Below are positions 1-6,218 of a DNA stretch of 13,080 nucleotides, in pieces. The notes under the pieces are model-generated. The model was not told where the DNA came from. It did no database searches and saw nothing but the letters and a program-made list of their open reading frames with translations. The position numbers and the translations under genes were made by a program. Each line of letters begins with the position of its first letter. The first letter of the stretch is position 1. Source of the DNA: an uncultured Flavobacteriaceae bacterium (GTDB taxonomy: Bacteria; Bacteroidota; Bacteroidia; Flavobacteriales; Flavobacteriaceae); the NCBI GenBank assembly GCA_937901915.1, contig CALGUD010000058.1, positions 1 through 13,080 on the forward strand, read 5' to 3'.

Positions 1-69
1 ATATTTAAAACAGATTAACTGTCTTCCGAACAGTTGTGGTTTGAAACTCTTGAAGGGTTAAATAAATGA

Positions 70-112
70 GTGGCTGAGGCTCTCGATGGTGGCTGAGGCT
101 CTCGAAGCCACC
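70..112. repeat. Tandem copies of a palindromic intergenic repeat
   Basis: The 17-base unit GTGGCTGAGGCTCTCGA occurs at 70-86 and again, identically, at 89-105. The second copy is completed by AGCCACC (106-112), which pairs with GGTGGCT (88-94) to form a 7-bp stem around an 11-base loop. The form resembles the short 'GGCTGAG...TCGAAGCC' palindromes scattered between genes in many flavobacterial genomes. That likeness is from memory, not from a search. The repeats lie beyond the terminator of the response-regulator operon and are probably non-coding. Confidence 0.6.
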
Positions 113-114
113 AA

Positions 115-154
115 GAAAAATAAGGCCTGACAAGTTTTGAAACCTGTCAGGCCT
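115..154 (-). terminator. Rho-independent terminator of the kinase/regulator operon
   Basis: AGGCCTGACA (123-132) and TGTCAGGCCT (145-154) form a perfect 10-bp stem with a 12-base loop. Read on the minus strand, the stem is followed at once by TTATTTTTC (about 114-122), a T-rich tail. The stem starts 24 bases beyond the response-regulator stop codon, the right place and orientation to end the minus-strand transcript. Confidence 0.8.
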
Positions 155-178
155 GGTATACTAACTAAAAATAAATTT

Positions 179-898
179 TTAATGTTGTGCTTCACTTTTA
201 ACCAGAAGCCTGAAGCCTTCCCCGTGAATATTAAGAATTTCTACATCATCATCTTTTTTCAGGTACTTACGCAATTTAGCTATATAGACATCCATACTAC
301 GGGAAGTAAAATAATTATCATCCCTCCATATTTTTGTTAACGCTAATTCTCTTGGCATTAAGTCGTTTTCATGTAATGCAAGTAAACGGAGTAACTCATT
401 TTCCTTAGGCGATAATTTTACAGGCTCTTCATTTTTGTACTTTAAAAACCGTAATTTCGAATTTAAATGGAAGTTTCCGATTTCAAATTCAAACTGTTTG
501 CTTTCAGCTACAGTATCGGTAGCTTTGCGCTGCATAATGGCCCTGATTTTAAATAAAAGGACTTCCGAGTCAAAAGGTTTATTTAAATAGTCGTCTGCTC
601 CTACTTTGTACCCTTTTAAAACATCTTCCTTCATTGTTTTGGCAGATAAAAATATAATAGGAACATTTTCATCTCTTTCTCTGATTTCTTTAGCCAAAGT
701 AAATCCGTCCTTATAAGGCATCATTACATCCAGGATACATAAATCGTAATTTTCCTTCCTGAACTTTTCATAACCTTCCATTCCGTTCTTTGCCAATGTA
801 ACATCAAAATCATTCATAGAAAGGTAATCTTTCAAAACAATTCCGAAATTCGGGTCATCTTCTACTAATAAAATCTTTTTATTTGCTATTTCTTCCAT
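179..898 (-). CDS. rprY: OmpR/PhoB-family response regulator (RprY-like)
   Basis: This is a DNA-binding response regulator of 239 residues, the usual length for the family. The receiver domain (about residues 7-120) shows the acidic pair D14/D15 in VEDD, the phospho-acceptor D57 in ILDVMMP, S85 at the conserved Ser/Thr switch, Y104 and K107 in the Y-L-N-K-P motif. A winged-helix effector domain fills about residues 140-235, with a recognition-helix segment around SRSMDVYIAKLRKYL and the terminal hairpin at GEGFRLL. It should accept phosphate from the kinase encoded 7 bases upstream, and the two are surely co-transcribed. The start is the ATG at 896-898; no other start is needed. The symbol follows the Bacteroidota RprXY pair, which this arrangement and sequence resemble, but orthology is not proven here. 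The target genes are unknown. The tandem TTAAC motifs ahead of the kinase gene are a candidate autoregulatory site. Confidence 0.9.
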   Translation of the reverse strand: MEEIANKKILLVEDDPNFGIVLKDYLSMNDFDVTLAKNGMEGYEKFRKENYDLCILDVMMPYKDGFTLAKEIRERDENVPIIFLSAKTMKEDVLKGYKVGADDYLNKPFDSEVLLFKIRAIMQRKATDTVAESKQFEFEIGNFHLNSKLRFLKYKNEEPVKLSPKENELLRLLALHENDLMPRELALTKIWRDDNYFTSRSMDVYIAKLRKYLKKDDDVEILNIHGEGFRLLVKSEAQH

Positions 899-905
899 AA
901 TGCTT

Positions 906-2474
906 TTATAATATTAACGGCAGTTTTACATAAAAAGTACTGCCTTTTTCTTTTTCGCTTTCTGCATAGACTTCACCCTGATGGTCGTCTATTATTTTTT
1001 TTACGTAAGCCAGGCCTAAACCATGTCCTTTTACGTTATGAATATTCCCTGTGTGTTCCCTGTAAAATTTTTCAAAAATCCTATTTAGAACTGCCTTACT
1101 CATACCAATTCCTCTGTCCTGTATTTTGATAAGGATATTGTTCCCAACAATTTCGGTATATATATCAATTTTAGGAGCACTGTCCGAATATTTTACTGCG
1201 TTATCAAGGATATTAACAAAAACATTGGTTATATGAAAATCATTTCCTAATATACTGCTTCTCTCAGCATGATAATGCCTGTTTATATAACCTTCCCTGT
1301 TCTCTATTATTAATGATATATGTGTAATAGCTTCATCTAATAAGTCGTGAACATCTGTTTTTTCTTTCTTAATATCCAACTGATTTTTATCCAGTTTGGA
1401 TATTCTCAAAACGTTTTCTACCTGGGCATGCATTCTCTTGTTTTCATCCTTTATCATATTAAGGTATTTCTTAACCTTTTCCTGATCATTAAAAGTTAAA
1501 GGATTTTTAATTGCATCCAGTGCCAGATTTATTGTTGCAATAGGTGTTTTAAATTCATGCGTCATATTGTTTATAAAATCTGTTTTCATTTCAGATAATC
1601 TCCTTTGATGCAATAATTGATATAATGCGCTTGAATATGTAACTATTATAATCAGTGTAAAAATAATAGAGAGCATAACCACTCCCATAATTGATGAAAT
1701 TAAAAACTTCTTTTTGCTGGGAAAACTAGCTATAAGACTAAAATTACTTTTTCCGTCATTATCGGGAAAAAGTGGCGTTATATACCTGGCCCCTTTACTA
1801 AACCTAAAATTCCGGGATCTGATTTTTGTTGCTAAGCCGTTACTGTAAACTCCAAACTCATAATCAATATCAATATTTCTGTCATTAAATTCCCTTTCCA
1901 ATAAGAGTTCAATTCTTTTGACAGAGACTCTTTGATGTATTGGGAATCGCTTTGCAATATCTTTATAAGAAGTTTCAAATAAAGCCCTGTCTATTTCATT
2001 GAGCTGACCTATTTCCTTAACACTTTTGGAAATAGTTTCCAGGTTTCCATTTTCATCGGGAATTTCACTAATAGTAGTGCTTTCTCTTTTACTTATTAAT
2101 TTTTTTAAGTTGATACTATCAACACCTATATTTTCAAAGAACGTGGATGAAATTCCATAATTTTCTTCCAAAACTCCATGTGAATAAATGAATTTTTCGT
2201 TGGTCCTACTATCGGTTTGGATCACAAAAAGCTTCGATATTTCAGATACTGTCGGATCTATGGTATCATTTTGAAGAAGTATATCAACAAACTCCCTCAT
2301 TTCAATTATTTGTAACTCATCAGATACTTCTTTTAATATCTGGTTTACATTCATTGAAAACTGCTCTTCTTTATTATCAACCGCAGTTTTTATCCAATAC
2401 CCTTGCACGAAAATTATTCCAATGAGTGAAAGACTCATTAAAATAACCAATAAAACAAACAATCGCTTATTCAC
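906..2474 (-). CDS. rprX: Membrane sensor histidine kinase (RprX-like)
   Basis: This 522-residue protein has an N-terminal membrane segment (about 5-26), a periplasmic sensor region of roughly 230 residues with no domain I can name, and a second membrane segment (about 257-288). The cytoplasmic kinase core follows. The phospho-acceptor is H306 in THEFKTP, followed by the dimerisation helices. The ATPase domain has the N-box around N425 (NILDNAVKYS), the G1 box D453-R-G-I-G, the F-box FEKFY (467-471) and the G2 box GHGLGLAY (483-490). All residues needed for autophosphorylation are present. The start is GTG at 2472-2474; no in-frame ATG lies close upstream. It is 76 bases downstream of coaE and 7 bases upstream of its cognate regulator. 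A TAATTTTG box lies only 5 bases before the GTG. The signal sensed cannot be read from sequence. Confidence 0.9.
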   Translation of the reverse strand: MNKRLFVLLVILMSLSLIGIIFVQGYWIKTAVDNKEEQFSMNVNQILKEVSDELQIIEMREFVDILLQNDTIDPTVSEISKLFVIQTDSRTNEKFIYSHGVLEENYGISSTFFENIGVDSINLKKLISKRESTTISEIPDENGNLETISKSVKEIGQLNEIDRALFETSYKDIAKRFPIHQRVSVKRIELLLEREFNDRNIDIDYEFGVYSNGLATKIRSRNFRFSKGARYITPLFPDNDGKSNFSLIASFPSKKKFLISSIMGVVMLSIIFTLIIIVTYSSALYQLLHQRRLSEMKTDFINNMTHEFKTPIATINLALDAIKNPLTFNDQEKVKKYLNMIKDENKRMHAQVENVLRISKLDKNQLDIKKEKTDVHDLLDEAITHISLIIENREGYINRHYHAERSSILGNDFHITNVFVNILDNAVKYSDSAPKIDIYTEIVGNNILIKIQDRGIGMSKAVLNRIFEKFYREHTGNIHNVKGHGLGLAYVKKIIDDHQGEVYAESEKEKGSTFYVKLPLIL

Positions 2475-2479
2475 TTGAC

Positions 2480-2487
2480 CAAAATTA
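2480..2487 (-). promoter_or_regulatory. Possible -7 box of the sensor kinase promoter
   Basis: On the minus strand this reads TAATTTTG, matching the Bacteroidota -7 consensus TAnnTTTG. I see no good TTG or TTTG at the -33 position. It ends 5 bases before the GTG start, so a transcript from it would be almost leaderless. In an AT-rich gap a chance match is possible. Confidence 0.35.
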
Positions 2488-2504
2488 AAGTTTTAAATTA
2501 AGGG

Positions 2505-2544
2505 ATGTTAACCTTTTAACCTAATGTTAACAAAAATGTTAAAA
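2505..2544. promoter_or_regulatory. Cluster of TTAAC motifs between coaE and the kinase gene
   Basis: ATGTTAAC occurs at 2505-2512 and 2524-2531, with a near copy ATGTTAAAA at 2536-2544. GTTAA (2507-2511) and TTAAC (2516-2520) also form an inverted pair. On the minus strand the TTAA cores fall at steps of about 12, 11 and 8 bases, close to one helical turn, as expected for OmpR-family regulators binding direct repeats. The position directly ahead of a two-component operon suggests autoregulation. This is inference only. Confidence 0.35.
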
Positions 2545-2550
2545 TTTAGC

Positions 2551-3135
2551 CTATTTTACTGTTTTTAGGAGTTCCTGATGGATTTTATTCACCTGTAATA
2601 GGGTTTTATCTATAGAAGTATTTCTAATTGTGAAATCAGAAAATTTTTTCTTTTCTTTATCTGTCCATTGATTCTTCATTCTTAGCAAAACATCTTTTTT
2701 CTTTACATTATCCCTACTCATTACACGTTTTATTCTTTCTTCTGTTGGGGCGGTCACCAGTATTATTTTACCACAATCACCATAGATACCATTTTCAAAT
2801 AAAATAGCGGATTCTTTTATTACATATTTAAAGTCCTGTTTTTTATACCAATCTTTAAAATGCTGAGCAACCACGGGATGTATAATTGCATTTAATTTCT
2901 GTAACTTTTCCTTATTATTAAAAACTACAGAAGCAAGGCGTTTTCTATCAGGTTTATTATTAATATAAGATTCTTTTCCGAACTCCTGAATAATTTCCTT
3001 TTTTATCTGGTTGGAAGTTTCCATTAAAATTTTTGCTTCAATATCTGATACATAAACCGGAACCCCTAAATTTCCAAAAAAATTTGCTACAGTTGTTTTT
3101 CCGCTGCCAATACCTCCTGTTAAACAAACTATCAT
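2551..3135 (-). CDS. coaE: Dephospho-CoA kinase
   Basis: CoaE phosphorylates the 3'-hydroxyl of dephospho-CoA with ATP, the last step of coenzyme A synthesis in the cytoplasm. The 194-residue protein has the family length. The P-loop GGIGSGKTT sits at residues 7-15, followed by the acidic motif YVSDIEAK with D31, and by the family segments LNAIIHPVV and TAPTEERIKRVMSRD. Its ATG (3133-3135) overlaps the TGA of the YbbR gene (3132-3134) as ATGA, so translation is probably coupled. An earlier enzyme of the same pathway, CoaBC, is encoded about 5.7 kb away in this window but in a different transcription unit. Confidence 0.93.
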   Translation of the reverse strand: MIVCLTGGIGSGKTTVANFFGNLGVPVYVSDIEAKILMETSNQIKKEIIQEFGKESYINNKPDRKRLASVVFNNKEKLQKLNAIIHPVVAQHFKDWYKKQDFKYVIKESAILFENGIYGDCGKIILVTAPTEERIKRVMSRDNVKKKDVLLRMKNQWTDKEKKKFSDFTIRNTSIDKTLLQVNKIHQELLKTVK

Positions 3136-4091
3136 TTCCTTTTTACCAAAAATTCCACTTCTTCTATCTGCAATTTTACCTCACCAACTATATCCGGAGC
3201 CTGGTCTATCTTTAGTTTTAACTTGTTTTCTGCAGTAGGAGTTTCATAATTGCCTACTACTACAAAGTCTTCCGGAGTAATTTTTTTCAAATCTTTCAAG
3301 GCTGTCCTTACCAATATGTTCACAGTGGCTGGAAAAGTACGAACAGATAAACTGTCGGGCACATTATTTACTATAACTGTAGTCTTTATTATTTTTTCGG
3401 AAAATTTTTCAACCCTAGCACTCACATTTACATTTTTGGTCTGAAAATTCAGCCGATCGCTATGTTCCGGTAAGGCAATAGCAAGTGTGGTATTAATGTT
3501 TGCGTTAATATCATTGCCAGTGTACTCAACAGTTTTTAAAATACTTATGCTATCAACAATATTTTCAGGCCCTAAAATCCACATAGAATCCGGAACAACC
3601 TTAACATCTTCATAAAGCTCATAGTCGCTTTCAAAATCCAGGTTCATGTCGGGTACAATTTTTACATACTTTTCTTTATTAACTCCATACTGAATATGAA
3701 TAGTATCTGTTAATACCCTTCTCAGAGGCAATTCGTTATATTGACTTTCAATTTCTTGTTCAAGATCACTCTCCACTAAATAAAAACCTTTTTCCGTGTC
3801 ATCATAAGCTGACAAATCAATATTTATGTTTCTTTTAAACAGATTGTAATTAAAAATTTTAAATCCTGAGGCACTCACAATTGCATCTATAGTACCCTGA
3901 GGGGTATTCAATAGTAATTTATCGTCAGGGATATTTTTGTAATTTACTTTAAAAGTTACCTTATAAGTATAGTCTTCTGATAATTTAATTAAAAACCACA
4001 TTAAAAAGGAGAACAGAGCAAAAACCATAAAAATTCCCATTTTTTTTCGTTTTGCAGCCCCTGCGAAATATTTTTTTAGAGATGTTAACAT
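3132..4091 (-). CDS. YbbR-like domain membrane protein
   Basis: The 319-residue protein has a short basic N-terminus, one membrane segment (about residues 18-37, rich in Phe, Leu and Met) and a long extracytoplasmic part of beta-rich, repeat-like character. Segments such as 'DKLLLNTPQGTIDAIVSASG' and 'PDSLSVRTFPATVNILVRT' look like YbbR-type repeats. In Firmicutes the YbbR protein CdaR regulates the c-di-AMP cyclase CdaA. In Bacteroidota the protein is commonly encoded next to coaE, but its role is not established and no cyclase gene is visible here. It starts 3 bases after the glycosyltransferase stop and overlaps coaE by 4 bases, so the three genes form one operon. I am confident of the family but not of the function. 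Confidence 0.75.
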   Translation of the reverse strand: MLTSLKKYFAGAAKRKKMGIFMVFALFSFLMWFLIKLSEDYTYKVTFKVNYKNIPDDKLLLNTPQGTIDAIVSASGFKIFNYNLFKRNINIDLSAYDDTEKGFYLVESDLEQEIESQYNELPLRRVLTDTIHIQYGVNKEKYVKIVPDMNLDFESDYELYEDVKVVPDSMWILGPENIVDSISILKTVEYTGNDINANINTTLAIALPEHSDRLNFQTKNVNVSARVEKFSEKIIKTTVIVNNVPDSLSVRTFPATVNILVRTALKDLKKITPEDFVVVGNYETPTAENKLKLKIDQAPDIVGEVKLQIEEVEFLVKRK

Positions 4092-4094
4092 TGG

Positions 4095-5096
4095 TTATTT
4101 AAAAAATAGTTTCGGAAATACCTTTTGTGGATTTCTGTTTAGTAAATTAATTAAAAAAGTTGATTTAACAAACCCGGTACCATATCCATAAAATTGAATA
4201 ACTACTGCTAAAATACTCATTAAAGCTATTAATAGGCTTTTATTTCTTAACAAAGAATCCATAAAGATTAAAATAAAATATCCACAATAAAGGAATAAAG
4301 CATATTTAAAACCTAAAAAATATGCCACGACAGAAAAAAACAAACCTAATATAAAAACAGCCGGAAACCAATACGTTACTTTTCTTGTCTCCGGATGCCA
4401 GGAATTAAGGATAGGACGGGTTAACCCAAATTTATGAACTTGCTGATAAAATTTTTTCCATGAAATACGGCGTTTATGAAAAACAAAAGCTTTTTCTATA
4501 AACTTGGTGTTATAACCGGCTTTCCACAAACGGATAGTAAGGTCGGGGTCTTCTCCCGGGTGTATTTTACCAAATCCGCCTGAGGCCTCAAAAGCAGCCT
4601 TAGAAATACCCATATTGAAACTTCTGGGTTGGAATTTATTAATGGCCTTCTTACTGCCTCTAATGCCACCTGTGGTAAAAATAGAAGTCATACTATAGTT
4701 TATTGCCTTCTGTAATGCGGAAAAAGAAGTATGTGCTGTATCAGGCCCGCCAAAACAATCTACATATTCGCTTTGAAGTGATGCATTTACCTCTTCAAGA
4801 TATTGAGGGGGCAGAATACAATCTGAATCCAGGATAAGAAAATAATTGCCCTTTGCCAGCTTCATACCATAATTACGGGAATCTCCCGGTCCTGAATTTT
4901 GCTTATAAAAGTAAGACAACTGTAATTTATCATTGTAGTGCTCTACAATTTTATCAGAGGGTAGTGAAGAACCATCTTCCACAATAACGACTTCAAAAGG
5001 GGTTTTAAAAGTTTGTTCAGTTAAACTTTCAAGGAGCTCCTTTATTTCATCGGGCCTGTTGTATACGGGTATTATAAAAGAAAAACTCAATTGCAT
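4095..5096 (-). CDS. Family 2 glycosyltransferase with C-terminal membrane helices
   Basis: The N-terminal GT-A domain begins with FSFIIPVYNRPDEI and VVIVEDGSS (residues 5-44), has the metal/nucleotide-sugar DxD motif at D90-S-D92 and an acidic GEDPDL motif at 181-186, the likely catalytic-base region. After about residue 240 there are three hydrophobic segments (roughly 242-262, 265-281 and 287-306), which should anchor the enzyme to the inner membrane. The expected role is transfer of a sugar from an activated donor to a lipid or glycan at the cytoplasmic face. Donor and acceptor cannot be deduced. The 333-residue length and architecture fit membrane GT2 enzymes. It is the first gene of the GT-YbbR-coaE operon and starts 24 bases from the MITE-like element. 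A TACATTTG box ends 4 bases before its ATG (5094-5096). Confidence 0.87.
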   Translation of the reverse strand: MQLSFSFIIPVYNRPDEIKELLESLTEQTFKTPFEVVIVEDGSSLPSDKIVEHYNDKLQLSYFYKQNSGPGDSRNYGMKLAKGNYFLILDSDCILPPQYLEEVNASLQSEYVDCFGGPDTAHTSFSALQKAINYSMTSIFTTGGIRGSKKAINKFQPRSFNMGISKAAFEASGGFGKIHPGEDPDLTIRLWKAGYNTKFIEKAFVFHKRRISWKKFYQQVHKFGLTRPILNSWHPETRKVTYWFPAVFILGLFFSVVAYFLGFKYALFLYCGYFILIFMDSLLRNKSLLIALMSILAVVIQFYGYGTGFVKSTFLINLLNRNPQKVFPKLFFK

Positions 5097-5100
5097 AAAG

Positions 5101-5108
5101 CAAATGTA
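5101..5108 (-). promoter_or_regulatory. Possible -7 box of the glycosyltransferase operon
   Basis: On the minus strand this reads TACATTTG, fitting TAnnTTTG, and ends 4 bases before the ATG. A promoter here would give a leaderless or nearly leaderless transcript, and its -33 region would fall in or next to the terminal repeat of the element at 5121-5283. I see no clear -33 match. Confidence 0.4.
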
Positions 5109-5120
5109 TGGAAATTAAAA

Positions 5121-5283
5121 GAGGCTGTCTAAAAAGGCAATTAGGGCTGTCAGGTTGAGCGCACGCGTGTCGCTGAAGCTTTAGCGTAAGCACAGTCGAG
5201 AACTACAACAACCTGTTTTTAATTAGGTTTCGACTGCGCTCAACCTGACATGCAAATTCATATTCGCCTTTTTAGACAACCTC
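5121..5283. mobile_element. MITE-like nested inverted-repeat element
   Basis: This 163-base non-coding element has terminal inverted repeats GAGGCTGTCTAAAAAGGC (5121-5138) and GCCTTTTTAGACAACCTC (5266-5283), matching at 17 of 18 positions. Inside is a second perfect pair, TGTCAGGTTGAGCGCA (5148-5163) and TGCGCTCAACCTGACA (5235-5250), continued by CAGTCGA (5193-5199) against TCGACTG (5230-5236). The left inner arm is interrupted by roughly 27 bases that contain their own small hairpin (CGCT at 5171-5174, AGCG at 5183-5186). There is no room for a transposase, and I see no convincing target-site duplication. It fits a non-autonomous element mobilised in trans by an insertion sequence with matching ends. 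Its folded RNA could also terminate the fabI transcript. Confidence 0.6.
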
Positions 5284-5303
5284 GTGATATATGTGAAATT
5301 TAT

Positions 5304-6116
5304 CTAATCTGTAAACTTTTCTATAACTTCATTGCTTACGCCAGTATTTGAAAAACCACCATCATGAAACAGGTTTTGCATGGTCACCTTTCTTGTAAGG
5401 TCTGAAAATAGCGACACAGTATAATTAGCACATTCCTGTGCTGTTGCATTTCCTAAAGGCGACATTTTCTCTGCATATGAAATAAAACCTCCGAAGCCTT
5501 TAACCCCCTGCCCTGCTGTGGTTGGTGTAGGCGATTGTGATATGGTGTTTACACGTACTTTATACTCTTTACCAAAGAAGTAGCCAAAACTTCGCGCTAC
5601 CGATTCTAAATAGGCTTTATTATCGGCCATATCATTGTAATCAGGGAAAACGCGTTGAGCTGCCATGTATGTAAGTGCCACTATGCTACCCCATTCGTTC
5701 ATTGCTTTTTTTTGATACAAAGTCTGGCAAACTTTATGAAAAGAAAGTGCCGAAATATCCCATCCTTTTTGAGTGAAATCATAATTCTCATCTGTATAAT
5801 GCCTGTTTTTTCTAACATTTACCGACATGCCTATAGAGTGTAATACAAAATCTAATTTTCCGCCAAGAATTTCCATGGATTTTTCTACAAGGTTTTCAAG
5901 GTCTTCCATGCTGGTAGCATCTGCCGGAATAATTTCGGATCCTGTGTTTTCGGCGAGTTTATTGATTTGGCCCATTCTCATTGCAATGGGAGCATTGGTA
6001 AGAACAAATTTTCCACCTTCTTCATTTACTGCTTCCGCGGTTTTCCATGCAATGGAATTCTCGTCTAAAGCTCCAAAAATAATCCCTCTTTTTCCTTTTA
6101 ATAAGTTGTATGACAT
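5304..6116 (-). CDS. fabI: Enoyl-[acyl-carrier-protein] reductase (NADH)
   Basis: FabI reduces the trans-2 double bond of enoyl-ACP, the last step of each fatty-acid elongation cycle, in the cytoplasm. The 270-residue protein is a typical FabI-type short-chain reductase. The divergent nucleotide-binding start is GIIFGALDENSIAW (11-24). A Tyr at 150 (ALTYMAA) corresponds to the first active-site Tyr of the family, and the catalytic pair Y160 and K167 has FabI spacing (Y-x6-K) within YNDMADNKA. The SQSPTPTTAG segment matches the substrate-loop region. Length and motifs point to FabI rather than FabL, FabV or FabK. The ATG is at 6114-6116, about 100 bases from recN, with its own TATCTTTG box. 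The gene appears monocistronic, ending 20 bases before the MITE-like element. Confidence 0.95.
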   Translation of the reverse strand: MSYNLLKGKRGIIFGALDENSIAWKTAEAVNEEGGKFVLTNAPIAMRMGQINKLAENTGSEIIPADATSMEDLENLVEKSMEILGGKLDFVLHSIGMSVNVRKNRHYTDENYDFTQKGWDISALSFHKVCQTLYQKKAMNEWGSIVALTYMAAQRVFPDYNDMADNKAYLESVARSFGYFFGKEYKVRVNTISQSPTPTTAGQGVKGFGGFISYAEKMSPLGNATAQECANYTVSLFSDLTRKVTMQNLFHDGGFSNTGVSNEVIEKFTD

Positions 6117-6159
6117 GTTTTTGTTTTTTCGGTTTTATGTTTTATTTCCTAACAGTTTT

Positions 6160-6167
6160 CAAAGATA
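6160..6167 (-). promoter_or_regulatory. Probable -7 box of the fabI promoter
   Basis: The minus strand reads TATCTTTG, a good match to the Bacteroidota TAnnTTTG box. It lies 43 bases before the fabI ATG, which would give a leader of about 35 bases, in a 102-base gap between genes. No strong -33 TTG or TTTG is seen at the expected distance. Confidence 0.5.
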
Positions 6168-6183
6168 TTAATTTAGATTTACG

Positions 6184-6201
6184 TCCCGATAATTATCGGG
6201 A
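6184..6201. repeat. Perfect 18-base palindrome between recN and fabI
   Basis: TCCCGATAATTATCGGGA is fully self-complementary over 18 bases. As RNA it would form a 7-bp stem with a 4-base AATT loop. It lies 18 bases after the recN stop codon. No T-run follows on the minus strand, so it is a poor intrinsic terminator. It could be a weak terminator, an mRNA end stabiliser or a protein-binding site about 17 bases upstream of the fabI -7 box. Confidence 0.5.
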
Positions 6202-6218
6202 TACGATTTTAATTTCGA

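Larger units (their letters stand above)
1..178. other. Intergenic region downstream of the response regulator
   Basis: No credible gene is visible here. Besides the tandem palindrome (70-112) and the terminator (115-154), the only structure is a weak hairpin near the left edge: AACTGT at 17-22 pairs with ACAGTT at 30-35. Whatever gene lies further left is outside the window. Confidence 0.5.

Noticed and set aside
4081..4092. GATGTTAACATT at the YbbR start, and GATGTTAACAATC at the recN start, as further TTAAC regulator sites
   Set aside because: Both arise from the codons of the shared N-terminus Met/Leu-Leu-Thr-Ser, and single copies at start codons do not resemble the phased cluster ahead of the kinase.
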